A stretch of 57,000 nt of DNA from Geobacteraceae bacterium (lineage in GTDB: Bacteria; Desulfobacterota; Desulfuromonadia; Geobacterales; Pseudopelobacteraceae), in assembly GCA_027404165.1 (NCBI GenBank), contig DAHZCG010000010.1:1-57000 (forward strand), written 5' to 3'. The notes under the pieces are model-generated. The model was not told where the DNA came from, ran no database searches, and was given only the letters and a program-made list of their open reading frames with translations. Shown one piece after another: positions 46,031 through 56,237 of this stretch. A program made the position numbers and the translations under genes. Each line of letters starts with the position of its first letter. Position 1 is the stretch's first letter.

Positions 46031-46294
46031 TCAGCCGAGTGTGTTGACCAAAATGGTCAGGCGAGACACATTGCGTGAAGCGTTGGAGCTGTGAAGAACA
46101 CCTTTGGAAGCCGAGGCATCAATGACAGGAATGGCCGCTTTCAAAGCTGCTACTGCAGCATCCTTGTCCTTGGCAGCAACCGCTTCACGAACTCTTTTGA
46201 TGTATGTTTTCAGCGTGGTCGAAACGTGACGGTTACGTGCGTTTCGTTTCGCATTCTGCTTGATTCTTTTGATTGCCGATTTGTGATGTGCCAA
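46031..46294 (-). CDS. rpsT: 30S ribosomal protein S20
   Basis: An 87-aa, lysine/arginine-rich helical protein opening [18 protein letters not shown], the S20 signature, which binds 16S rRNA. The start is TTG (46294-46292) behind a strong GGAGGTG. E. coli rpsT also uses UUG, and there the weak start takes part in autogenous control, so conservation here is notable. It has its own promoter and terminator. Confidence 0.95.
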   Translation of the reverse strand: MAHHKSAIKRIKQNAKRNARNRHVSTTLKTYIKRVREAVAAKDKDAAVAALKAAIPVIDASASKGVLHSSNASRNVSRLTILVNTLG

Positions 46295-46346
46295 ACTGCA
46301 CCTCCATGAAAGAGTATAAAACGTAATTTATTAAGCTAAAGAGAAT

Positions 46347-46376
46347 TTATTACCATTGATACTGTTGCTGTGTCAA
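46347..46376 (-). promoter_or_regulatory. Promoter of rpsT
   Basis: Minus strand TTGACA (46376-46371), 18-bp spacer, TAATAA (46352-46347), giving a leader of about 45 nt before the TTG start. Confidence 0.6.
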
Positions 46377-46382
46377 GCTAAT

Positions 46383-47006
46383 TTATCCCTTTATCAGCAC
46401 ACACCGACCGCTGAATACCAGTTTTCTCTCAACGAACAGCCGGATGGCTTCAGGGAATATGCGATGCTCTTCCACCTGAATACGGGCCGAGAGGGATTCC
46501 TCCGTATCGTCCTGCATAACCGGGACGATGGCTTGCTGTATAATTGGTCCTGTATCGGTTCCACAATCCACCAGATGCACCGTACATCCGGTAAATTTGA
46601 CGCCATACGCCAGGGCCTGTTGCTGTGCATGAAGACCTGGAAAAGCGGGCAGCAGGGCAGGGTGGATATTCATGATGGCGTTGGGAAAGGCAGTTATCAT
46701 GACATCTGAGAGAATTTTCATGTAGCCGGCCAGCACTACCAGTTCAACCCCATAGCCTCGCAGGATCTCCACCAAGGCGGCATCGTATTCCTTACGTCCC
46801 TTGTAGCCGGAGTTTTCCAGGACAATACAGGGAACCCCATGCGATTTGGCCCGAGTCAGCGCGTAAGCGCCGGGATTATTGCTGATGACACAGGCAATGC
46901 GGGCATTAAGTACGCCAGACTCGATAGAGTTGATAATTGACTGAAGGTTTGAGCCGTTTCCCGAGACAAGGACAGCCAGCACACATGGTGGCGACAGGCT
47001 CTTCAT
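46383..47006 (-). CDS. purN: Phosphoribosylglycinamide formyltransferase
   Basis: A 207-aa GART enzyme transferring formyl from 10-formyl-THF to GAR in purine synthesis. Motifs: LVSGNGSNLQSII (substrate phosphate loop), catalytic Asn/His in IMNIHPALLPAFPG with H about 20 residues before GCTVHLVD, and Asp in GTDTGPIIQQ. The ATG at 47006 overlaps the purM stop (ATGA), so seven upstream in-frame residues are excluded. Confidence 0.95.
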   Translation of the reverse strand: MKSLSPPCVLAVLVSGNGSNLQSIINSIESGVLNARIACVISNNPGAYALTRAKSHGVPCIVLENSGYKGRKEYDAALVEILRGYGVELVVLAGYMKILSDVMITAFPNAIMNIHPALLPAFPGLHAQQQALAYGVKFTGCTVHLVDCGTDTGPIIQQAIVPVMQDDTEESLSARIQVEEHRIFPEAIRLFVERKLVFSGRCVLIKG

Positions 47007-48055
47007 CACTCCACCAGTTGCACACATTCGGAGCCTTCAGGGCAGGCGGTTATCTTCCCGATGCTCCAGGCCTGCTCGTCCATGCCATGCAGGCGGTCGA
47101 TGATGTCCTCTGCTTCGTTTTCCGCCACGACAAGCACCATGCCGATGCCCATATTGAAGGTTTTGTACATCTCGTCCCGGGCAACATTACCGGCATCGCG
47201 CAGGACGTCAAACAGGGTAGGGCGCACCCAGCCATCGAGGTTGATAGTCGCCTGGCAACCGCGGGGCAGGATGCGGGGCACATTTTCGAGCAGCCCCCCC
47301 CCGGTGATATGGGCGATCCCATTGATTTTGAAATCCTTCAGCAGGTTCAGCACCGAGCGGACGTAGATGCGGGTGGGGGTGAGAAGTTCCTCCGCCACTG
47401 TGCGGCCTGTTCCGGGAAAAGGGGAGTCTATCGAGAGCCCCAGGCACTCAAAGATTAATTTGCGGGCCAGTGAGTAGCCATTGCTGTGGAGACCGCTGGA
47501 AGCGATGCCGATCAGACGGTTACCGACCGCGATGGTCGAGCCGTCGATGATATTTTCCCGATCCACCACACCGACGGTAAAACCGGCCACATCGTACTCA
47601 CCATCGGAGTAAAAACCGGGCATCTCGGCGGTCTCGCCGCCGATCAAGGCACAACCGGCCTGGCGACACCCTTCAGCGATACCCTTGACGATCAGGGCTG
47701 CTTTTTCAGGCAGGAGTCTGCCTGTCGCCAGATAATCCAGGAAAAAGAGCGGTTCGGCGCCCTGCACGATGATATCGTTGACACACATGGCAACCAGATC
47801 GATACCGACCGTTTCATGGCGGTCCGCCATGAATGCGATCTTGAGTTTGGTTCCAACGCCATCCGTGCCGGAGACCAGGACCGGATTTTTGTACTTGCTG
47901 GTGTTAAGGGAAAAAAGTCCGCCAAACCCCCCGATTTCGGCCATCACCTCGGGCCGGAAGGTGGATTTCACCAGCGGCTTGATCATGTTGACGAAACTGT
48001 TGCCGGCCTCTATATCAACGCCGGCATCCTTATAGGTAATTCTCTGATCACTCAC
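47006..48055 (-). CDS. purM: Phosphoribosylformylglycinamidine cyclo-ligase (AIR synthetase)
   Basis: A 349-aa ATP-dependent enzyme closing the imidazole ring in purine synthesis. Motifs: YKDAGVDIEAGN at the N-terminus, SGTDGVGTKLKIA, GIDLVAMCVNDI, GGETAEMPGFY and HITGGGLLENVPRILP. GTG start at 48055 after GGAGG. It forms a coupled pair with purN. Confidence 0.95.
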   Translation of the reverse strand: MSDQRITYKDAGVDIEAGNSFVNMIKPLVKSTFRPEVMAEIGGFGGLFSLNTSKYKNPVLVSGTDGVGTKLKIAFMADRHETVGIDLVAMCVNDIIVQGAEPLFFLDYLATGRLLPEKAALIVKGIAEGCRQAGCALIGGETAEMPGFYSDGEYDVAGFTVGVVDRENIIDGSTIAVGNRLIGIASSGLHSNGYSLARKLIFECLGLSIDSPFPGTGRTVAEELLTPTRIYVRSVLNLLKDFKINGIAHITGGGLLENVPRILPRGCQATINLDGWVRPTLFDVLRDAGNVARDEMYKTFNMGIGMVLVVAENEAEDIIDRLHGMDEQAWSIGKITACPEGSECVQLVE

Positions 48056-48267
48056 GCACTACCTCCTCAATCAAAGAATCTTTTTAGAACATGGGCCGGG
48101 AAAAGTCAATTTCAAACTACCTCGGACAGCTGCGAGCCGGTGTGAGTATTCCGGACGGTGCACGTTCGCCCAGCTGCGAAGTACACAATCCGCCGATCCA
48201 ATCTCCGTGAGGTGCAGGTGGATGTCAACCGAGTATGCTTCACCGCAGGCGCGGGTCAATACCGGGT
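48056..48267. other. Intergenic segment with CAGCTGCGA direct repeats, possible dispersed repeat
   Basis: CAGCTGCGA occurs at 48127-48135 and again at 48171-48179, flanking a GC-rich stretch. On the minus strand a frame without a ribosome binding site reads SVDIHLHLTEIGSADCVLRS, which looks like a piece of multicopy repeat sequence rather than a gene. This is an impression only; copy number cannot be judged from one window. Confidence 0.3.
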
Positions 48268-48531
48268 TCATACCTGGCCCAACTTCCTTTCGAGCCGTTC
48301 GATGACCTCGGCAACCGTGCCTTCGATATCATCCCCGTGCGCGGTGAAATACAGGTATTGTCCCGAGTGATGGGACCAATCGAGGTTTTCGACACGCAAC
48401 GGCGCAAGCAGGGACTCTATCTTCTCGTAGCTGATGAAAGGTTCACCGTCTGGCCACCTTCTGTCGAGCTTGGCCTGCTGGGCATCCGTCAAGGGTATCC
48501 GGTACGTGATCGAATAAATTTCAGCTTTCAT
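48268..48531 (-). CDS. Small hypothetical protein (87 aa)
   Basis: An 87-aa soluble protein opening MKAEIYSITYRIPLTDAQQA, with alternating strands and helices suggesting a small alpha/beta fold (YSITYRI, LYFTAHGDDIEG, VAEVIERLERKLG). No known domain recognised. AGGAGCACC precedes the ATG. It lies on the same strand as the purM and TraB-like genes but 63 bp from the latter. Confidence 0.65.
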   Translation of the reverse strand: MKAEIYSITYRIPLTDAQQAKLDRRWPDGEPFISYEKIESLLAPLRVENLDWSHHSGQYLYFTAHGDDIEGTVAEVIERLERKLGQV

Positions 48532-48594
48532 GGTGCTCCTGACGCCTGCTATGTGTCGTTTGGGTATTCACGGTTATACACCGTTTCCGGTCGG

Positions 48595-49815
48595 TTACAG
48601 GAGCAGCCTGCGAAAATCGATGCTGACCCGCTCCTGTTCTTTCTGCAGCACAAATCCGCTTTTGAGAACAGCCGCTTCGATCTCTTTCATATGCAGGGCC
48701 CCCCAGGGGATTATGACGGTATCGTAGCGTTCAAGGGCCTTGTCCAGGTGACTGAGCAGCCCCAGGTTCCTGCGGTGCAGGATATCGTCCATGATGACTT
48801 CGTTCATATCCGGAGTCAGGTTTTTTTCCGACCAGGCGTTGAGCGCCAGAAGACCCGTCACGAAGGAAGGGCTCTGCCGCAGCTGCTTTCCAACGGCGTT
48901 GAGAAATGTGATGGTCGGCTGACGAAAGGCGCTGACATCCACATCGGCCCTGAGGATATCGGGCGTCCCCGGCGGTTTCAGAGTCGGGGACGCCGAAGCG
49001 TGCGAGCGTGGTGATGCGAACTCGTCCTCCCCAATCAGCCTCCCCCTGAACAGCAGTTTGTCCTGGGACGTCAGCCCAAGAAAACCGGCCATCTTTCCGT
49101 AATCGATCCGGTTGTGCAGCAGGTGCTTGTCATCGCTGACCCCTTCAGCCAAAACAATACTCCGGCCCGCAGTGACCGGATTACCCACCGCATCGTAGTA
49201 TTCCTTGTCCCCTATGTGAATCATGGCCGCCAGACGGATCGTTCGGTTGCCGCGCGTGTAAACCCGCTCGGTCATCGAGAGGCCGCCGGGTGTCAGGTGC
49301 ATAAAGCCGGCGGTATACTCGGCCATATTCGCGTCAGCCACCGTAAAAGCGAATATCAGCAGGACGAGCGGGATAACAATCAGGTTTGCTCCGCAGAAGA
49401 ACAGGGTGTTCCTGAGACTGAAAGACGGGGCCGCGAACAGCGCCGGCGGCATCGTCAGACACCGCTCATTCCCTTTGCGGAAACGGGTGAGCGGCAGCAT
49501 GCCGATGGCAACCTGGGCAGCGGCCAGGAGCAGGCCGTACATCCGGAGTTCCGCCAGAGACGGAAAAAACCAGGTGGAGACGATGGACCAGAGTACAAAG
49601 ACTACCGGGGGCAGAAAGATCCGTTTGGGCAGGCGGCGGTCGATGCCGAGGCTGAGATAGATCGGAACACTCAGCAAGATGACGACAACGGCCAGAAGGT
49701 TCCGTAATGCGGTAAAAGGCATCAGCGGCGTCAACAGGGACACGAGTTCATCAACCAGCGAAAAACCGCCATCGGCAAGAAACAGTATCAGAAACAGGTT
49801 GGCAAAGATCCTCAT
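48595..49815 (-). CDS. Membrane protein with TraB/GumN-like C-terminal domain
   Basis: A 406-aa protein with about five N-terminal transmembrane segments (LFLILFLADG, LLAVVVILLSVPIYLSL, VVFVLWSIVSTWF, LLLAAAQVAIGML, LIVIPLVLLIFAFTV; to about 200), then a domain with TraB/GumN hallmarks: AAMIHIGDKEYYDAV, SIVLAEGVS and a C-terminal VIIPWGALHMKEIEAAVLK. TraB-type proteins include pheromone-shutdown and metalloprotease-like members; the substrate is unknown. Its ATG overlaps the MFS stop (ATGA), so both are made together. Confidence 0.65.
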   Translation of the reverse strand: MRIFANLFLILFLADGGFSLVDELVSLLTPLMPFTALRNLLAVVVILLSVPIYLSLGIDRRLPKRIFLPPVVFVLWSIVSTWFFPSLAELRMYGLLLAAAQVAIGMLPLTRFRKGNERCLTMPPALFAAPSFSLRNTLFFCGANLIVIPLVLLIFAFTVADANMAEYTAGFMHLTPGGLSMTERVYTRGNRTIRLAAMIHIGDKEYYDAVGNPVTAGRSIVLAEGVSDDKHLLHNRIDYGKMAGFLGLTSQDKLLFRGRLIGEDEFASPRSHASASPTLKPPGTPDILRADVDVSAFRQPTITFLNAVGKQLRQSPSFVTGLLALNAWSEKNLTPDMNEVIMDDILHRRNLGLLSHLDKALERYDTVIIPWGALHMKEIEAAVLKSGFVLQKEQERVSIDFRRLLL

Positions 49816-50981
49816 CGGCCAGTTCCCCGCATCATCCCTGTAAACAAAGCCAGCGCCAGCAGGGCAGAACAGCCGGCAGCGGCAAAGGCCGCCGGGTAGC
49901 CGATCTGTTTCAGGGCGATACCCATGACGGTTGCTCCGCACATCATACCCAGATAGATACAGCTGTTATACATCCCCATGGCCAAGCCTCGCTGTACAGC
50001 CGGGATCAGTTCTGCGATCAGGGCGCCGATCGCGGTGAAGGTCAGGGCCATCCCCACCCCCATGACAACGGCGCAGCCCATCAGCTGTGCCAGCTGTACC
50101 ACCTGACCCAGTGTTATCAGCGCAACCGCCAGACAGATCAGGCCAACCGCCACAAGCCAGCGCCGATCCAGGCGATCGGCAAGAGCGCCGATCGGAACTC
50201 GGCCGACGACATTGGTGACAGCCTGGGCGGCAAACACCAGACCGGCCTGACCCGGATCGTAACCATGCAGTGTGGCATATAACGGCAGAAACGTCAGGAA
50301 GACACCAAACCCGATACAGCTGCCGGCAGTCGCCAGCAGGCAGGCCAGCAGACTGCGGTTGCGTAGCAGGTCGATCATGCCTGCCAGGGCAAGCTGCAGA
50401 TTGGTTCTGTGGCGGGGCGGCCCCTGGGGCAGCAACAGCAGGGCCAAGAGCGTAACCGCCAGCAGCAGCCCTCCGGAGACGAGAAACACCTGGCGAAGCC
50501 CGACGGCCTTGGCAAGGTAGCCTCCCGAAGCCGGTCCCAGGGTCATAGCGATATAGATGGCGGTCGTATACCAGCCATAGGCCTGGCCAAGCCGATCGGA
50601 AGGCATGACATCAGCTACCAGTGAAAGCATGCCGGGAGCAAAGGCCGCCAGACCGGCGCCGAAGAGGATATAGGCCGCCACCATCTGGCCCGGCTGGTGG
50701 CACAGCGTAACCAGGAGCGAAGAGGCGGCTGTGGCGGTTACACCGGCTATGATCGGCAGTTTGCGGCCTGTGCGGTCGGCCAGCAGGCCGGCAGGGATGG
50801 ACAACACACCGGCCGTCAGCATAAAGGCGCCGTTGATGGTACCCACCTGGGCCGGACCGGCTCCCAGTGAAGCTGCAAACAACGGCATGACCGGGATGCG
50901 CAGGTACGAACTGAAAAAGGCCGCGAAACCGATCAGGCACAGCAGCAGAAACGGGGTAAGATCATGCGTGCTCTTAGTCAT
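49812..50981 (-). CDS. Major facilitator superfamily transporter
   Basis: A 389-aa, 12-helix transporter. The MFS loop 2-3 motif is GLLADRTGRKLPI (about 62-74), and a second copy is VPIGALADRLDRRW in the C-terminal half, so both domains are intact. It resembles drug- or sugar-efflux MFS proteins, but the substrate cannot be deduced. It is coupled to the TraB-like gene and lies 9 bp after the aldo-keto reductase gene, giving a three-gene operon. Confidence 0.85.
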   Translation of the reverse strand: MTKSTHDLTPFLLLCLIGFAAFFSSYLRIPVMPLFAASLGAGPAQVGTINGAFMLTAGVLSIPAGLLADRTGRKLPIIAGVTATAASSLLVTLCHQPGQMVAAYILFGAGLAAFAPGMLSLVADVMPSDRLGQAYGWYTTAIYIAMTLGPASGGYLAKAVGLRQVFLVSGGLLLAVTLLALLLLPQGPPRHRTNLQLALAGMIDLLRNRSLLACLLATAGSCIGFGVFLTFLPLYATLHGYDPGQAGLVFAAQAVTNVVGRVPIGALADRLDRRWLVAVGLICLAVALITLGQVVQLAQLMGCAVVMGVGMALTFTAIGALIAELIPAVQRGLAMGMYNSCIYLGMMCGATVMGIALKQIGYPAAFAAAGCSALLALALFTGMMRGTGR

Positions 50982-50990
50982 ACGTGCATA

Positions 50991-51992
<1,002 letters not shown>

Positions 51993-52050
51993 GGTAAAAC
52001 TCCTTGTCTGTCGTTATGTGAGGTCCTTATCCATCACGTGCCAATCCTAT

Positions 52051-54486
52051 TTACAGCTCAATCACCTTATCCGTAATCTCCGTAAAGGCCACATCATGGC
52101 TGACCAGAAAGAGTTGGTCGTACCAGTGTTCGGTAACCTCCTCGCGCCCCACGTCGATGGCGCGGAAGGCATGGGCCAGATTCTCCCGCCGGGCCGCATC
52201 CAGATTGGAGGTCGGCTCGTCGAAGAAGGCGACCCGCGCTCCGATGGTCTGCAGCAGCGCCAGGCGCAGGGCCACCACGGCACTCATCATCTGCCCGCCC
52301 GACAGCTGGTCGTCGCTGCGTTCCCGCATGGCCCCGTCCTGCATATCCTTGAGCACGATCTGATAGTTATCGCCCCAGTACAGCTCTTCATCCGACTCGG
52401 CAATGGTCCGGTAGATGCGGTCGGCCCGCAGGCTGATCTCCTCGCGGAAACGTTCCGAGAGCTGGGTGGAGACGTTCTTGAAGACCTGGTTGCGCAGGAA
52501 CTTGACCAGCTTTTCCTTTTCCTCGAAGCTCTTGATCTCGGCCTGTTTGGCGTCGATCTCCAGCTGTATCGCGGTGAGATGACCTATCTCGGTCTCCAGC
52601 CGTTCGGCATTGCGGTCAAGGCCGATAATCTGTTGGCGCAGGGTGGCGCCATCGGCCTGCAGCTTTTCCTTATCCTGGCGTACCTGCCGGAGCAGTTCCG
52701 GTTGAAAGCCGGCCTTCTTCCCGATCAGTTCGGATTGTTTCGACGCCAACGCTCCGGTTACCGTTTCCAGGTGCCCCTGCAACCTTGTCAGGTGCTGGAG
52801 ACGGCTATCAAGCTCCAGAGCGACATTCTGGTTGGCCGTGAAGGACACACTCGCGGGGTGGTGTTGCAGCCGCTCCTGTTCCGCCTGAGTGATTGTCGTA
52901 TCCAGGTTGGCAAAGGTCTTCAAAGCGGCCCTTCGTGCCGCAACCTGTCTGGCGGCCTCGGCCTGTTGCGTGACGACACTCTCCAGCCCGGCAGCACGCC
53001 CGTTGTTTTTGTTACGGCGCAGCTCCAGAGCGGCGAGCTGTTTATCCAGCTCCTGCCGGCGTACGGCGCGGCTGTTCAGTTCCTTCTCGGCACCTTCGGC
53101 CTCTTTAAGTAGAATGGTCAGCTGCTTGAGCGTCTCGTCCAATCCTGATGCCTGATGATCCAGATCTTCAAAACGGCTGCTGAACACATCGCGGGGGGCC
53201 GATCCGGCCAGATTGCGGCACTGCTCCTGAAAGAAGGGACAGACGCCTTCGGCAAGTTTTTCCTTACCCTCCAGCAGGCTTTCACGGCGTCCATCCAAGA
53301 GCGAACGCCGACCCTTGAGAATATCAAGTTCTTTCCTGATCTCAACAACCCGCGAGGCTGTTGCTGACAGTTCGGCATCCGCGTGCAGTTCCGTCCGGGC
53401 ACTGTTGAGCTTTGTTTGTTCTTCATCCAGTTGTCTGCTTGTTGTTCCGATCTCGGCACGTTCATGCTCCAGATGCTGGACCAGTCGCTGTGCTTCCTTT
53501 TCCAGATCATTAACCGCCTTTTCAACAACTCGCCGTTGCTGCTCCTTTTGACGCAGCTCAACCAAAATCGCCTCTACTTTCTCGAAGGCCTCTTTGCCGC
53601 TCCTTGATTCGGCCACAATCTTTAAGGCGGTGTTGCTTTCATCAACCCGCTGCTTCTGTTCAGCAATCTTGGTGGTGCCGTCCGCGATACGGTTTTGCAG
53701 GATCTGCACCTCGCCACTGAGGGTAGCAATCGCCTTTTCGCTCTTTTCCAGCTCAACCATGTGGCTGTCCAGAGCGGCCAGAAGCGCTTCCGTTTCCTTC
53801 AGTCCTTGCTGCCTGACAATAACATCACTTCGGATGGCAGTCAGTTCCGCGGTTCTGTCGGGCAGTACCGCCACCCGTTCCTGTTTGCCCGCCACCTCGG
53901 CCGCCAGCACCTTCATGCGTTCCTGTAGCGCGGAGAGCAGGCTGCTGGTCCCCTTGTAGGTCTTGCGCCAGGCATCGATGCCGAGGATCTCGTCAAAGGC
54001 CTCCTGGCGCTTGGTAGCCTGTTTGATAACGAATGGTCCCAGGAAGTCGTTCTGGAAGGGGCCGATCACCAGCTTGAACTGCTCGGCCAGCGGGCGGCCA
54101 TTGGCCAGGCCGAGGATCTCAGCTACCCGCGCCTCGGTCTCCTCCATGCGGGCATGATCCTCCACCTCGAAACTACCGCCGATCTCCCTGGCCAACAGCC
54201 ACTTGGCAGCGGCGCCGACCGTACGGCTGACCCGGTAGGTATCACCATCGCCGGCCCGGAAGACCACGCTGATCTCGCCCTTCTTGCTGCCGATGGAGAG
54301 GAAACGATCGACATTGGAGACGAAGTCCCTGGCGTCCACCCCGAACAGGGCATAGCCGATGGCCTCGAAGATGGTGCTCTTGCCGGCGCCGTTGGGACCG
54401 GAGAGGACGTTGATCCCGGCGGAGAAGGAGAGCTCCGTGTCACGGTGTGACTTGATGTTTTTGAGGTGGATAGAAAGGATCTGCAT
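52051..54486 (-). CDS. sbcC: SbcC/Rad50-like ATPase with atypical hook
   Basis: An 811-aa SMC-like ATPase that partners the SbcD nuclease in DNA end processing. N-terminal Walker A GPNGAGKST (about 31-39), long coiled coils (about 180-650), C-terminal signature QLSGGQMMSAVVALRLA and Walker B AFFDEPTSNLDAA. In the centre (about 412-420) the sequence is CPFFQEQC, in place of the usual CPxC zinc hook. It is shorter than E. coli SbcC (1048 aa). Two bases separate it from sbcD. Confidence 0.85.
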   Translation of the reverse strand: MQILSIHLKNIKSHRDTELSFSAGINVLSGPNGAGKSTIFEAIGYALFGVDARDFVSNVDRFLSIGSKKGEISVVFRAGDGDTYRVSRTVGAAAKWLLAREIGGSFEVEDHARMEETEARVAEILGLANGRPLAEQFKLVIGPFQNDFLGPFVIKQATKRQEAFDEILGIDAWRKTYKGTSSLLSALQERMKVLAAEVAGKQERVAVLPDRTAELTAIRSDVIVRQQGLKETEALLAALDSHMVELEKSEKAIATLSGEVQILQNRIADGTTKIAEQKQRVDESNTALKIVAESRSGKEAFEKVEAILVELRQKEQQRRVVEKAVNDLEKEAQRLVQHLEHERAEIGTTSRQLDEEQTKLNSARTELHADAELSATASRVVEIRKELDILKGRRSLLDGRRESLLEGKEKLAEGVCPFFQEQCRNLAGSAPRDVFSSRFEDLDHQASGLDETLKQLTILLKEAEGAEKELNSRAVRRQELDKQLAALELRRNKNNGRAAGLESVVTQQAEAARQVAARRAALKTFANLDTTITQAEQERLQHHPASVSFTANQNVALELDSRLQHLTRLQGHLETVTGALASKQSELIGKKAGFQPELLRQVRQDKEKLQADGATLRQQIIGLDRNAERLETEIGHLTAIQLEIDAKQAEIKSFEEKEKLVKFLRNQVFKNVSTQLSERFREEISLRADRIYRTIAESDEELYWGDNYQIVLKDMQDGAMRERSDDQLSGGQMMSAVVALRLALLQTIGARVAFFDEPTSNLDAARRENLAHAFRAIDVGREEVTEHWYDQLFLVSHDVAFTEITDKVIEL

Positions 54487-54488
54487 GG

Positions 54489-55736
54489 CTACACCTCACG
54501 CGGGAGAAGGCCCAGCAGCTCTTCGCCTTCCGCGTCCCCCTTCATGACCTGATCGCGGATGGCCAAGGCCAGGCCGACCAGTTCATCCGTGCGCCCTTTG
54601 TAGCTGCTGTTGGCGCTGATCAGCTCGCCCAGCACATCCCTCTCGATCTCGGCCAGGCTGCGCTTGATCTCCTCACCATTCCCGCTGCGGGTTACCAGCG
54701 AGAGGTGGTTCTTGATCTCCACATGCAGCGGCGCACAGATCTCCTCCAGAGACAGACGCAGTCGCTCGCGGCCCAGCTCAAAGGGATGGAAGGCCACCCG
54801 CCCGGAGAGCCTGACCTCCAGCAACGGCCGGCGCAGGTCGTCCGTCCGGGACAGTTTCTCCGAAATCTGGTTGCGGAAGCTCTCCAGGGCCTGGTCGGCG
54901 TTCCCGGCGCCATCCAGGTCGATGGTGGCGACCAGCATCGGGCGAGGGGAGGTGGGGCGGAACTCATGGCAATAGACACCGTCCTCCACCCGGACCAGGT
55001 AATAGCCCTTGTCGTATTTCTCTTCGCCGAAGTTGACCCGTTCCGGTGCGCCGGGGTTGAAGGCGTAGTTGCGACCTTCGGGTGTGGAGATGATATAGGG
55101 TTTGTGGCCATGACCCAGCGCCACATAATCGAAGCGCTCCGCCAGCGGCAACGCCTCGTCCGGTTGCATGTTGCCGATCTCCACCGGCGAATAGCTCCAG
55201 ACGCCGACATGGAACAGCAGCAGGTTATGTTTCGTGGTCACCGCCTCGCAGATACGCGCCACATGGTTGCCGGCCTGGGTGCCGATGTAACCGAGGCCGT
55301 AGATATGGATGCCCTTGATCTCGATGTGACCGCCGGCGCCGGTTTCGGGATCGAACGGAGCGAAGCGATAACCGCCATCCTCGGTACGGGACGGGCGCAG
55401 CAGGCGGATATAGCCCATCTGCGAAAGCGCCTCCATCCAGGAAATGCTGTCACGGCGATGGATCCAGTCGTGATTGCCCTCCACGGCGATGCAGGGGATA
55501 TCGGCATCCTTCAGCGCTTGCAGGGTCTCGATGGTGCGGGCAAAGGTGCGGGGCAGGATCTGGCCGGTATGGAATAGATCGCCGCCGATCAGGACAAAAT
55601 CGACCTGTTCGGCAATGGCGTCGGCTACTATGCCGGCGAGCATCCGGAAGAAGTCTTCGTAGCGCTCGGTTTCATCTGCAGCTGTCCGGTATGTTTTGCC
55701 GAGGTGGATATCAGCGGTATGGAGGAATGTGATCAT
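54489..55736 (-). CDS. sbcD: SbcD/Mre11-like nuclease
   Basis: A 415-aa calcineurin-like phosphoesterase acting as the nuclease subunit with SbcC. Metal-binding motifs are in order: HTADIHLG (about 6-13), GGDLFHTG, GNHDWIHR, LLLFHVG and GHGHKP. A capping domain follows (about 280-415). ATG 55736 is chosen; a TTG nine codons upstream is in frame but has no clear binding site. It is the first gene of the pair. Confidence 0.9.
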   Translation of the reverse strand: MITFLHTADIHLGKTYRTAADETERYEDFFRMLAGIVADAIAEQVDFVLIGGDLFHTGQILPRTFARTIETLQALKDADIPCIAVEGNHDWIHRRDSISWMEALSQMGYIRLLRPSRTEDGGYRFAPFDPETGAGGHIEIKGIHIYGLGYIGTQAGNHVARICEAVTTKHNLLLFHVGVWSYSPVEIGNMQPDEALPLAERFDYVALGHGHKPYIISTPEGRNYAFNPGAPERVNFGEEKYDKGYYLVRVEDGVYCHEFRPTSPRPMLVATIDLDGAGNADQALESFRNQISEKLSRTDDLRRPLLEVRLSGRVAFHPFELGRERLRLSLEEICAPLHVEIKNHLSLVTRSGNGEEIKRSLAEIERDVLGELISANSSYKGRTDELVGLALAIRDQVMKGDAEGEELLGLLPREV

Positions 55737-55763
55737 GAGAGTTACGCTTTCATATCCGTGCAA

Positions 55764-56237
55764 TCAAACGCTTCGGGGTCTGTGTATTGCTTGTTGAGTA
55801 GTACCAGATTTGCTGCGTGGTTTCCATGTAAAAGGATGAATGCTTTATGTCAATCCTGACACAGGTCGATCAAACAAGGCACCTCTACGAATTGAGCAGA
55901 GAATGGAGTATTCCATCAAGCGCAGCCAGACACCATTTGCAACCAGCTGAATCAAATTGACCCATATAGACATATTTTAACTACAGCTTGAATGCTGAAC
56001 ATATCCCGATTACCGAGCGTGCGGTACGCAGATAATTGTACCGAAGAGAGCGGAAAACTTCACGACTGAACAAGCTGTGAAATGCATCAATAGTAGTATC
56101 AAATTACTTGATCAAATCACCTGAACGTAGCACCATAGCAACATCAGCGAAAAGTGGCAGCAAGGGGGGATCACCCGTTACGGCTGCTTAGTGCATGTCT
56201 GGATGATATTTGCTCACACGTCAGCGGGGCCTTAACC
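55764..56237. other. 474-bp gene-free stretch before the broken hydrolase
   Basis: No coding frame is supported. The AT-richer centre contains a small hairpin TGTCA-ATCC-TGACA (about 55848) and TAGTAGTATCAAATTACTTG (about 56090), which resembles repeated GTAGTATCAA text near 380 at the other end of the window. It presumably holds the divergent promoters of sbcD and the hydrolase. Confidence 0.4.

Noticed and set aside
48071..48271. A 66-codon minus-strand frame between purM and the 87-aa gene, as a protein gene
   Set aside because: No ribosome binding site and it overlaps a region with direct repeats; more likely repeat sequence than a gene.
54705..55577. A 290-codon frame antisense to sbcD
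   Set aside because: It is a shadow of the sbcD codon pattern; all phosphoesterase motifs are on the other strand.
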